From JAZKFT01 sp965246935 (GTDB taxonomy: Bacteria > Bacteroidota > Bacteroidia > Chitinophagales > Chitinophagaceae): 64,000 bases of DNA. Below, in pieces: positions 45,978-53,909 of this stretch (the stretch's first letter is position 1; the number at the start of each line of letters is the position of its first letter). The stretch lies in NCBI GenBank assembly GCA_965246935.1, contig CBDFGC010000001.1:496001-560000 (forward strand). Reading direction: 5' to 3'. The notes under the pieces were generated by a model, which was not told the origin of the DNA, ran no database searches, and worked only from the letters and a program-made list of their open reading frames with translations. The translations under genes were made by a program, and so were the position numbers.

Positions 45978-46865
45978 TTACTTCTTCTGAAAAGCAGCAG
46001 CAAATTCCTTTGCAAAATCTTCCAGCTTTACTTTGCCCATAACAGTTGGCTTATGCAGCTCATAATCCTCTATCAATGCTCCACTATGAAGGCTGGCACC
46101 TAATTCTACAAAGAGGGTGGCAATATTTGCGGGTATCCCCTTTTCTTCCATGCCGCTCTGCGTTTGCTTATTGGTAAGTGTTAACCATTGCAGCTCCGGC
46201 TTGCCGATGGCGTTGCCTAATATCCGGGCGGTTTCGCTGGCTGTGTGTTCGTCGCTGGCTATGTAACGCACTTTTGTGCCGGTAGCTGTTGATGTTAATT
46301 CTTCTGCAGCAACGGCCGCAATATCGGATGGAGCAACCAATACCATTTTATCGTCGCCACCAAAGTTGGAGCCAATAATACCTGCTTCTTTAATCATATC
46401 TGTAAAATTGTACAGATTATAGTAGAAGTAACCAGGACGCAGGTGTGTAATGGCAACGCCGGTCAGTTCATTTAAAATATTTTCTGCATGATGAGCGCCG
46501 AGGATGAATCCGGTACCCTTGTCCAAATGTGCACCGTAACTACTAAGATATACTACGTGTTTTATACCCGACTGTTGAATAGCTTGTGCATAGTTGCCGG
46601 CAATCCTGCGGTAATAGGCTACCAGGTCAGGCTCGGCAAAGTTGGGTGGCGCCATGGCAAATACAGCATCTGCACCGGTAAAAGTGGAAACCAGAAAATC
46701 AACATCGTCCAGGGAGCCGATGGCGGCGGTGGCGCCCAGGGCTTCAATGTCTTTTCCTTTTTCCGGCTTACTGCTGATAACGGTAACCGTATCCCCTTTT
46801 TCAACTAATTCCGTAGCCAGCGGCTTACCGATGTTTCCTAATGAACCTGTTACGATTACTTTCAT
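45978..46865 (-). CDS. NmrA-like NAD(P)-binding protein (atypical SDR)
   Basis: 295-residue atypical short-chain dehydrogenase/reductase: Rossmann motif VTGSLGNIGKPLATEL at the N-terminus, DAVFAMAPPNF, and HVVYLSSYGAHLDKGTG, where classical catalytic Tyr/Lys spacing is lost, as in NmrA/QOR2-like proteins. Likely a quinone reductase or redox-sensing protein. Same strand as the preceding quinone reductase-like gene but separated by ~280 bases containing no recognised gene. Confidence 0.82.
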   Translation of the reverse strand: MKVIVTGSLGNIGKPLATELVEKGDTVTVISSKPEKGKDIEALGATAAIGSLDDVDFLVSTFTGADAVFAMAPPNFAEPDLVAYYRRIAGNYAQAIQQSGIKHVVYLSSYGAHLDKGTGFILGAHHAENILNELTGVAITHLRPGYFYYNLYNFTDMIKEAGIIGSNFGGDDKMVLVAPSDIAAVAAEELTSTATGTKVRYIASDEHTASETARILGNAIGKPELQWLTLTNKQTQSGMEEKGIPANIATLFVELGASLHSGALIEDYELHKPTVMGKVKLEDFAKEFAAAFQKK

Positions 46866-47126
46866 ATTTATTTGTTTTTAATGAATGTTTTTATGAATAG
46901 ATAGTATGCACAAGGATGGGCTGAATACTACCTTAATAGGGAGGAACTGATAGCCAGTTATACCGGTAAAAGCTATGAAAGGTTGTATAATCACAGGACT
47001 TTTTTATAAGATCATTCTGGTGATGGAAACATTATGCACAGGTCAGTATATAGGAGTAAGAAACATGTGGCGGAAACGCTGCTAATCTATTCTATAGATA
47101 CAACCACCAGGTGGTACTTTCACCCA

Positions 47127-48389
47127 ATGAAACTGCTCCTCTCCTTCTTTTCAATTTTTATTTTACGTACCACTTCAGCCCAAACTGATAGTATATACCT
47201 GCTAAAACCTGACCGGGTGTTTGATGGCGAAACGATGCATAGTAACTGGGTAGTATTAGTGAAAGGAAACAAGATTGAAGCCGCAGGCAGTATGAATTTT
47301 AAACTATCTGCTAATATAACCGTGATAGAATTAAAAGGCACTACCCTCCTGCCTGGCCTCATTGAAGGCCATAGCCACCTTTTCCTGCACCCGTACAACG
47401 AAACGTCCTGGAATGACCAGGTGCTGCTGGAAAGCAGGGCCGAACGAACCGCCAGGGCCGTTACCCATGCCAATGCTACCTTATTAGCCGGCTTCACTAC
47501 GGTAAGGGATTTAGGAACAGAAGGCGCCATGTACGATGATGTTGGATTGAAGGCAGCCATCGAAAAAGGCATTGTACCCGGCCCCCGTATGATTGTAGCT
47601 ACCCGGGCAATTGTGGCCAAAGGAACTTACGGGCCTAAATTGTTAAATCCCGATGTGGAAAATAACCGGGGTGCACAGGAAGTAAGCGGCCCGGAAAGTA
47701 TGGAGGATGCGGTATGGACACAGATTGCCAAAGGCGCCGACCTGATAAAAATTTATGCCGATTACCGCTGGGGAGCAGATGGTAAAGCAGCTGCTACCTT
47801 TAGCGAACAGGAAATAGCACTGGCCGTGCAAATTGCACAAAGCGGCGGCCGTAAAGTAGCGGTACATGCTGCCACCAAAGAAGGCATGCGCCGTAGTATT
47901 ATGGCCGGCGTTTCTACCATTGAGCATGGAGATGCAGGCGATGCAGAACTTTTTGCCCTGATGAAGCAAAAAGATATAGCCCTTTGCCCCACATTAGCTG
48001 CAGGCCAGGCTATTTCACAATATGATGGTTGGCGAGAAGGCATCGATCCGGAACCCGCAAGAATTAGCATTAAAAAGCAAAGTTTTACGGCAGCGCTGAA
48101 CAGTGGCGTTACCATTTGTATGGGCGGCGATGTTGGCGTATTTGCCCACGGCGATAATGCACGGGAAATGGAACTAATGGTGGAATATGGCATGAAGCCA
48201 TTGGCTGTGCTGAAATCTGCCACTTCGGTTAATGCAGACGTGTTTGGCTATGGTGATCGGATCGGAAGAATAAAGCCCGGATTATTTGCCGATATCGTTG
48301 CCGTTCAGGGCGATCCTTCAGCAGCTATAAATGCAATTCGGCAGGTAGTGCTGATTATGAAAAATGGAAAGATTTATAAACGGCAATAG
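47127..48389 (+). CDS. Secreted amidohydrolase-family protein
   Basis: 420-residue exported metal-dependent hydrolase. From the ATG at 47127 it has a signal peptide (MKLLLSFFSIFILRTTSAQ); the open frame extends upstream to 47034 but without a signal-like start. Metal ligands: GLIEGHSHLF (HxH), KIYADY region, KVAVHAATKEGM and TIEHGDAG (two His), and ICMGGDVGVFAHGDN (Asp). This is the imidazolonepropionase/prolidase-like amidohydrolase pattern found in secreted Bacteroidota enzymes. Substrate probably a cyclic amide or dipeptide; unproven. Confidence 0.88.
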   Translation: MKLLLSFFSIFILRTTSAQTDSIYLLKPDRVFDGETMHSNWVVLVKGNKIEAAGSMNFKLSANITVIELKGTTLLPGLIEGHSHLFLHPYNETSWNDQVLLESRAERTARAVTHANATLLAGFTTVRDLGTEGAMYDDVGLKAAIEKGIVPGPRMIVATRAIVAKGTYGPKLLNPDVENNRGAQEVSGPESMEDAVWTQIAKGADLIKIYADYRWGADGKAAATFSEQEIALAVQIAQSGGRKVAVHAATKEGMRRSIMAGVSTIEHGDAGDAELFALMKQKDIALCPTLAAGQAISQYDGWREGIDPEPARISIKKQSFTAALNSGVTICMGGDVGVFAHGDNAREMELMVEYGMKPLAVLKSATSVNADVFGYGDRIGRIKPGLFADIVAVQGDPSAAINAIRQVVLIMKNGKIYKRQ

Positions 48390-48445
48390 AATAAAATGTA
48401 ATATCTACAATAGGCATGTAGAGCCAATACACAGCAACCTGTATC

Positions 48446-48620
48446 CGTTGACTAAAGCCCAATGTCATATAGTTAAAAAAGTAAAGGCTTGATTTTAGCC
48501 CTGAAAGGGCGTCATACATTAGCGTAGGGTATAGCCCTACGTAGGCAAAACAGGTTGTACAGGGTAAGCCCTGGAAGGGCGCAATAACTGGTTTGGTTGA
48601 TATTACGCCCTTTCAGTTAT
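48446..48620. repeat. Palindromic repeat interrupted by the IS110-family element (left part)
   Basis: It begins with an arm ending AAGCCCAATGTCAT (48446-48468) whose inverted partner is at 50332-50354. It continues with GCCCTGAAAGGGC, CGTAGGGTATAGCCCTACG and GGAAGGGCGCAATA / TATTACGCCCTTTC hairpins. This is a mosaic of short palindromes typical of Bacteroidota intergenic repeats. Confidence 0.7.
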
Positions 48621-48653
48621 ACCGTTCAATTCCAAATTAAGTTGCAAACATTT

Positions 48654-50078
48654 TTATATGTTTGCTTTCCCAGTTGGTAAGCCCGCATTTGCTTCTATGG
48701 AAGTTTGGGACGCCAACTGTTTTTTTCTTGCCTTCAGGTTTCTGCCGGACACCGGTGCAGTCTCTGCAATTGTCTCAAAACGGTGTTTCTTTTGTTCTGC
48801 GGTTTGTTTCGCTTTTTGCGTTTCTTCTTTTTTAACTGCCTGTTTTTGTGCAGCCTGCTGCCGGTGTTTTTCTTCCGTTTGTTCATCAAAAGGCTTACCC
48901 GATTTCAGTACCCCATAAATCACCCGCAGCAGCTTATGCATCACCACTCCCATGGCTTGCTTATGTTTCATGCCTTTGGCTCTGAAACGGGCGTATAGCG
49001 TAGTAAACATCGGGTTATATCTTACCGCTGACATGCCCACCATATATAACACGGCCCGTAAATCTCCTCTGCCTTGTTTGCTGATGTGATTGCCCCACAT
49101 CCCGTCGCCGCTTTGTTTAAAGCAGGGATGAACCCCAAAATAAGATGCTAACTTTTTGGCACTCTCAAAACGAGCCACATCCTCTATTTGCAGTATAATG
49201 GCTACCGCACTGTCCAGCCCGATACCCTTTATAGCTACCAGCAGTTTTACACCTGCATCCTGCTGATATAGCTCACCCAGATAATCTTTACCGGTATCGA
49301 TAAGGGATTGCTGGTGCAGTACTTCTGTGGCTGTTATGCTAATGAGATGTGTCAGTGCTTTGGCCGGTGGTTGCACCGGCTGATGGTCTGTGAACTTCTT
49401 CATAATGGCCGCTGATTTTTCCGCACTGATGCCCTTTATCTTTTCCAGTTTAGCCGCCCCGGCATGCACAATGGCCTCGGCAGAACTATATTTTACCAGC
49501 ATCCGTAACAACCAGCCCGGCAGGCCGTTTCGGCAATACACCAACAGCGGCGACAGATTTTGATACAACAGCTTCTCTAACTGATTGCTAAGCTGTACTT
49601 TTTGTTTGGTCCACATGCGGATGCCAGTGATAAACTGACGGCCCGCCTGGTGTTGTTCATCGGTTGGTTTAGCCCTCTTACCATAGTCCACTTTTTCAGG
49701 ATATTTAGCCAGGTAGGAAGCAATCGTAACAGCGCTGACGCCATCCGTTATCGTTCTGCGCAATAAGGCATCCCCGCCTGCCTTTACTGCTCTGGCATTG
49801 AGCCGGGCTACCCACAAGCCGCTGCCACTGCTGCTTTCAATACCTTTGAGCATCGAATGCCAGTTGTTCTCATAACCACCGGTGCTTTCCACGCCACAAT
49901 ACAGTTCTGCCAACCCCTGTTTTTGCCATAGGTCAATTATTTTTTTTAGTTCCCGGTGGCCGGCTGCCGTATCGCTTAACTGGAACAGTTCTTCCTGCAC
50001 CTGGCAGTCCCTGTCCAGCAGCATAAAATCTGCATAGCCCTTACTTACATCAATTCCCAGATACCCCTTTGTTGTCAA
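48654..50078 (-). CDS. IS110-family transposase (DEDD type)
   Basis: 474 residues. The N-terminal RuvC-like DEDD domain begins YLGIDVSKGYADFMLLD, with GVESTGGYENNW as its next acidic motif. The C-terminal Transposase_20 domain has LLVAIKGIGLDSAVAIILQI, then SAKKLASYFGVHP, and the catalytic serine region GNHISKQGRGDLRAVLYM. The charged Gln/Lys tail is longer than usual. IS110 enzymes recombine DNA under the guidance of a bridge (seeker) RNA encoded in the non-coding end. Confidence 0.95.
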   Translation of the reverse strand: MTTKGYLGIDVSKGYADFMLLDRDCQVQEELFQLSDTAAGHRELKKIIDLWQKQGLAELYCGVESTGGYENNWHSMLKGIESSSGSGLWVARLNARAVKAGGDALLRRTITDGVSAVTIASYLAKYPEKVDYGKRAKPTDEQHQAGRQFITGIRMWTKQKVQLSNQLEKLLYQNLSPLLVYCRNGLPGWLLRMLVKYSSAEAIVHAGAAKLEKIKGISAEKSAAIMKKFTDHQPVQPPAKALTHLISITATEVLHQQSLIDTGKDYLGELYQQDAGVKLLVAIKGIGLDSAVAIILQIEDVARFESAKKLASYFGVHPCFKQSGDGMWGNHISKQGRGDLRAVLYMVGMSAVRYNPMFTTLYARFRAKGMKHKQAMGVVMHKLLRVIYGVLKSGKPFDEQTEEKHRQQAAQKQAVKKEETQKAKQTAEQKKHRFETIAETAPVSGRNLKARKKQLASQTSIEANAGLPTGKANI

Positions 50079-50330
50079 TGTAATTTCATTTAAATAGCGT
50101 TATAAAAAATCAAGCATCGCCTTGCCTTATAAATATGCGGCATTGATTGCCAGGTTATACCACAGGCGCAACTTGAAGGAGAAAAAACTGAAAGCCGGTA
50201 TTCATTACCATGGGCTTTTTCTTCCTTGCCTCAAAGTTGATTAAGACACGCTTCTTTTTGATTTTTTATGCCCCCTAAATTTAAAAAACAAACATATAAG
50301 GGCTACAATATGCTTGTATTTGGGTAACTT
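50079..50330 (-). ncRNA. Possible IS110 bridge-RNA region
   Basis: Non-coding end upstream of the IS110 transposase, the place where bridge RNAs are encoded in IS110 elements. Its RNA can form a long stem at 50176-50227: AAGGA.GAAAAA with TTTTTC.TCCTT, an internal bulge, then AAAGCC/GGCTTT and GGTA/TACC closing on a short loop. Such a stem with internal loops fits a bridge-RNA guide loop, but the target- and donor-matching bases were not identified. Presence inferred from family knowledge. Confidence 0.4.
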
Positions 50331-50331
50331 G

Positions 50332-50354
50332 ATGACATTGGGCTAAAGCCAACG
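50332..50354. repeat. Right arm of the palindromic repeat flanking the IS110 element
   Basis: ATGACATTGGGCT..AGCC.AACG is the inverted counterpart of 48446-48468 with three mismatches. It marks where the interrupted repeat resumes. The rest of the gap to 50510 holds no gene. Confidence 0.65.
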
Positions 50355-50510
50355 ACAATTAATGACTATCCCTTGTCTTCATGACATTGACCGATGGAAC
50401 TAAAAACATTTACCGCTTTAAAATTCCATAAACTCTTTTTTCCTTAAAGAATGTAGATGCGTTTGCCGTGTAATATGATAATACCGGCAAACCTGAATAA
50501 TAGGAATACT

Positions 50511-51836
50511 TTAATTTACCTGCCACCTTCTAATGGCCATTTCGCTGATCGTAAATCCCTGATTCAGTTTTCTTGCATAAATAAGCCCGATACCTTTTGC
50601 ATAGTAAAAAGTGTAGTATTCATTTGTCAAACCCCAGGGATTGCCTACGGACCTGATTTCGGGATACATTAAAATTTTATGCACGTTCGTAAAAACGTTA
50701 CCATTAATCGTTAGCGTCGTATTAGCCTGTTCGCAAATGTAATTGTATCGCAAAAAAATAGTTTGCCCGAAAGAAGCAGTTCCCGAATATTCAGGTGACT
50801 GCCAGGTGGTGCCTGTTGAAACATTTGTTTTCAAAAAAAGTAAATCGCCTTCTATTACAGGGCTATACGTAAATGAAGTTGTGTATTTAGTTACCGACCC
50901 GTATTCAAAGTAAGCCGTATCGCTTCTTCTAAACAGGTATTGCTGTGTACTATAAGGTTGTTGCTGATTCATTTTTTTATACAGGTTTCCGTTTGTGAAT
51001 ACCGAATCAATGATATCTCTCCGTATACTATCACCGGTGTTGAATAAATCATTGTATACCCAATAGCTTGCCCTTGTAAGCGGAAAATAGTCAGCAGCAT
51101 TAACCGTTATTACCGCAACTGAAAATGTACAGGTGGCACCGCCTGCCATAATTGTGAAAATATGGGTGCCGGCACTTACCGGCGTACCTGATGCCCGCAA
51201 CCGCACGGTTTGCAGGCCCGTGGTTGTAAGCAGGCCCGTACCGGAAAATAAGTAGCCATTAACCGTATTAGTGGAAATACTGTAAATACCTGGCGTGATT
51301 ACATTTAGTGTTATGGTTACTACAGCCGACGTATCTAATGGAATTCCTTGTATAAAATTGCCGGACAGCACTGAATTGGTGCAACCGTTGGGAGCACCGG
51401 CAAGTGTATAAACAGCAGGCGGAGCAACCGGCTGCACAATAACCATTGCCTCGCAGGTGCTGGTATCATATTTAACAGTGAAAGAATTTGTGCCCGCAGT
51501 ACCAGGCGTACCGGCGCCGGATAGCCGTACGAGTTGTGTGCCGGTAGTAGCAAACCGGCCGGTCGCTTTAAATGAGTACCCGTTTAATGTATCGGTATGA
51601 AAGGCATAAGTACCTGTTGCAGTTACATCTACCATTACATCCAGCCGGTTAGAATCATTCAATATTTTCCCGGCTTTGTATATTCCTGAAATGGTTATCT
51701 GATTACAAGCCAGGTTGGCGCCTTTCACCAAATACCCCTTTGATGCTGCATTGCTACCATCATCAAGTTCCTTTTGGCAGGAAAAGGGGATAATAAATAA
51801 TAACCCAATTATAAAAGCACAAAGTAATTTCATCAT
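50511..51836 (-). CDS. Lipoprotein with two repeated Ig-like domains
   Basis: 441 residues; lipoprotein signal with lipobox IPFSC near residue 20, followed by a QKELDDGS linker. Two homologous ~95-residue beta domains follow: TATGTYAFHTDTLNGYSFKA..GTQLVRLSGAGTP and TPGIYSISTNTVNGYLFSG..GLQTVRLRASGTP, each ending in a Cys-containing strand. The C-terminal ~180 residues are a separate domain (ADYFPLTRASYWVYND). This layout is common in Bacteroidota surface or periplasmic lipoproteins of unknown function. Confidence 0.7.
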   Translation of the reverse strand: MMKLLCAFIIGLLFIIPFSCQKELDDGSNAASKGYLVKGANLACNQITISGIYKAGKILNDSNRLDVMVDVTATGTYAFHTDTLNGYSFKATGRFATTGTQLVRLSGAGTPGTAGTNSFTVKYDTSTCEAMVIVQPVAPPAVYTLAGAPNGCTNSVLSGNFIQGIPLDTSAVVTITLNVITPGIYSISTNTVNGYLFSGTGLLTTTGLQTVRLRASGTPVSAGTHIFTIMAGGATCTFSVAVITVNAADYFPLTRASYWVYNDLFNTGDSIRRDIIDSVFTNGNLYKKMNQQQPYSTQQYLFRRSDTAYFEYGSVTKYTTSFTYSPVIEGDLLFLKTNVSTGTTWQSPEYSGTASFGQTIFLRYNYICEQANTTLTINGNVFTNVHKILMYPEIRSVGNPWGLTNEYYTFYYAKGIGLIYARKLNQGFTISEMAIRRWQVN

Positions 51837-51996
51837 CGTTCAACGTGTTGATAGCCTGAAAAAGGACGGCGATATAAAACTATGAATAATGCAGATAAGC
51901 TGTGTGCTTGTTTTTGAACGGATGGTATTCGTATGTGTATAGTTGACAGCATAAAATTTTCTGCCTGATCTCAGAAGGCAGGTATTACACTCTCTA

Positions 51997-52240
51997 TTAT
52001 AATTTTTTCATCGTGTACAGCAGTGTCAGCATGAAATACTGCTTTTGCACGAGCGACTTATTATCAATGATGAAATTCTGGTAAATAAACCGGGAGATGC
52101 CCTGGTTCTGATTGAAGATATCAAAGCCGCTCAGTTTTACCTGCGCCCTATCATTTTTCAGGAAGGAACAGGTAAAGGTTATATCGTAAAAAAACCATTG
52201 TTTTTTATATCCTGCCGTATCGTTAGCCGCATATCTTGTC
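51997..52240 (-). pseudogene. C-terminal remnant of a TonB-dependent receptor / beta-barrel protein
   Basis: The minus strand encodes WFFYDITFTCSFLKNDRAQV, then GFDIFNQNQGISRFIYQNFI and the final SLVQKQYFMLTLLYTMKKL before a stop. That is the closing set of barrel strands of a Bacteroidota outer-membrane receptor (NxxGISR..QN.....QYFML.F.Y). No upstream gene body is present, so this is a degraded fragment. Confidence 0.7.
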
Positions 52241-52369
52241 GCTGTCTTTTTTATTATACTTTTTTCCTAATATATTCCTAATTACTCTTTCCGAGCTATT
52301 GCTAATATGATGGTTGATTTTATTGAGCAATTATCTGCATTTTATATAATCGCTAAAAAGGCTGCTTAT

Positions 52370-52449
52370 CTAAAGCCGGGGATTGTGTTGAATAAAGTAA
52401 ATACTGAATGTAGTGCCTTTGCCGGGTTTACTTTCACTATGATGTTCCC
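52370..52449 (-). pseudogene. Remnant of a histidine kinase G-box
   Basis: The minus strand reads GGNIIV, then after a one-base frame change ESKPGKGTTFSIYF, and a stop. This is the ATP-lid end of a sensor histidine kinase (GGxIxVxSxPGKGTTFxIyfP). Nothing else of the gene remains. Confidence 0.6.
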
Positions 52450-52464
52450 GCCGTCAGTCCCAGG

Positions 52465-52826
52465 TTTGAATATATAGCTATAGCAAATAATTTGAAGCGA
52501 TGTATATCCGGCAGTGCGTCGCTACCTGTAAAGTTGTTAGAAGATTTTGAAAACCGTTTTGATGTAACTATTTGGGAGGGTTATGGTATATCTGAAGGTT
52601 CGCCGGCTGTTACTTTTAATCAATCACATACCGGAAGAAAGCCGGGGTCCATTGGAACAGCAGTTTGGGGGTTGAGGTAAAGCTGGCTAATATAGAAGTC
52701 GCAAAAGTGCCTACAGGAGAAAAGGTGAGCTGCTCTACCGTGCCTGGTCACAATGTAATGAGAGGCTACTATAAAACCCCGGAAGAAATAAAAAATGCCT
52801 TGCATAATGGATGGATGCATATTATT
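52465..52826 (+). pseudogene. Fragment of an AMP-dependent acyl-CoA synthetase
   Basis: LKRCISGSASLPVKLLEDFE, then GYGISEGSPAVTFN and GSIGTAVWG in one frame, then (missing one G near 52668) VEVKLANIEVAKVPTGEKV and GHNVMRGYYKTPEEIKNALH in the next. These are motifs of fatty acyl-CoA ligases (GYGxTExSP, VMxGYYKxPExT). Both ends of the gene are missing and a frameshift is present. Confidence 0.75.
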
Positions 52827-52879
52827 TGTAAAAAATGGCCTCCGGAATTTCAACTTAAGATTCCGTATTCGGATTACAT

Positions 52880-52921
52880 CGTTTCCACCTTTCCACGTTT
52901 CCACCTTTCCACGTTTCCACC
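52880..52921 (+). repeat. 16-bp tandem repeat
   Basis: CGTTTCCACCTTTCCA is repeated 2.6 times without change. A short microsatellite-like tract after the dead gene fragments. Confidence 0.75.
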
Positions 52922-53107
52922 GGTATACCAGATGTATTCCACTATCTTGTAAACCTGATTGGTATTGAGGTCAAATTCATAGGAATTCAGCCATTATAAA
53001 TCATAGAAACTGAAAGAAACAGTTTACCGGTTACACAAGTGTGTACTATTTCGCAAATCACCCTTTTATTGTCGCTTTTACACAGGTGGCTTTTTGATTG
53101 CGACAGT

Positions 53108-53115
53108 TATGTTTG
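53108..53115 (+). promoter_or_regulatory. -7 box for the VOC-family gene
   Basis: TATGTTTG matches TAnnTTTG exactly and is 25 bases before the ATG at 53140. Confidence 0.5.
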
Positions 53116-53139
53116 CATTAACAAACAAAAACAAGCTAT

Positions 53140-53610
53140 ATGCAGAAGATCACCCCATTCCTTTGGTTCAACGACAATGCCGAAGAAGCTATGAATTTTT
53201 ATACCGCTGTTTTTAAAAATTCAAAAATCGTGAATGTCAGGCGTTACGGAAAGGCAGGGCCTGGAAAAGAAGGCGCCGTTATGACCGGAACATTCGAGAT
53301 TGAAGGGCAGGAATTTTATGTATTGAACGGCGGTCCGCATTTTAAATTTACGGAAGCCATATCGTTGTTTGTAAAATGCAAAACACAGGAGGAAGTAGAT
53401 GAGCTTTGGGAAAAGCTTTCCGAAGACGGGCAAAAAAGTCAGTGTGGCTGGCTGAAAGATAAATTTGGCCTGTCCTGGCAGATTATTCCGGATGCCTTAG
53501 GCAAAATGCTTGGAAATCCGGATCCGGAAAAAGCAGCGAGGGTAATGCAGGCAATGATGAAAATGACAAAGATTGACCTACCAAAATTACAGGAAGCATT
53601 GGACGGATAA
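53140..53610 (+). CDS. VOC-family (PhnB/3-demethylubiquinone methyltransferase-like) protein
   Basis: 156 residues with the beta-alpha-beta-beta-beta vicinal-oxygen-chelate pattern: ITPFLWFNDNAEEAMNFYTAVF, then GTFEIEGQEFYVLNGGPHF and SEDGQKSQCGWLKDKFGLSW, then IIPDALGKMLGNPDPEKAA. This is the PhnB / 3-demethylubiquinone-9-methyltransferase-like subgroup. Enzymatic role unknown. Own promoter; followed by a strong hairpin before the convergent gene. Confidence 0.88.
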   Translation: MQKITPFLWFNDNAEEAMNFYTAVFKNSKIVNVRRYGKAGPGKEGAVMTGTFEIEGQEFYVLNGGPHFKFTEAISLFVKCKTQEEVDELWEKLSEDGQKSQCGWLKDKFGLSWQIIPDALGKMLGNPDPEKAARVMQAMMKMTKIDLPKLQEALDG

Positions 53611-53837
53611 TACCTATTCAACTGTAGACTAAATCTTTGTGGCAGGTAGCGCTATTGCGAACTATTCATTTACCCGTTATTACAAAAAAGCCAGACTGTA
53701 GAAACAGCCCGGCTATAATCCTAATCCTAATAAAAAAAACGTTCCTTTTTTACAGTTTTTAGTGTTTAACTATAGTTAGAAATTTCATTATTCGTCCGCA
53801 TTTTATTTTCCGGATTTGCTGTCCTGCAATTGGTAAG

Positions 53838-53868
53838 AATAGCTGCACCCGCAACAGGTGCAGCTATT
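53838..53868. terminator. Hairpin between convergent genes
   Basis: AATAGCTGCACC and GGTGCAGCTATT form a perfect 12-base stem with a 7-base loop, midway between the VOC gene and the convergent T9SS-protein gene. No long T-run follows, but position and symmetry suit a bidirectional terminator. Confidence 0.75.
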
Positions 53869-53909
53869 TGTTGTGTATACTACAGCAAGCAATGGCAGTA
53901 TTCCGGAGT

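Larger units (their letters stand above)
48621..50331 (-). mobile_element. IS110-family element (~1.7 kb)
   Basis: An IS110 transposase gene plus a ~250-base non-coding upstream end, located inside an intergenic palindromic repeat whose arms flank it. As usual for IS110, no terminal inverted repeats or target duplication are evident, so the stated ends are approximate: they are set where the repeat sequence stops on each side. Confidence 0.7.

Noticed and set aside
48658..48998. Plus-strand Cys/Phe-rich frames at the end of the IS110 transposase
   Set aside because: Antisense to the charged C-terminal tail of the transposase; Lys/Gln codons read backwards give Phe/Leu/Cys.
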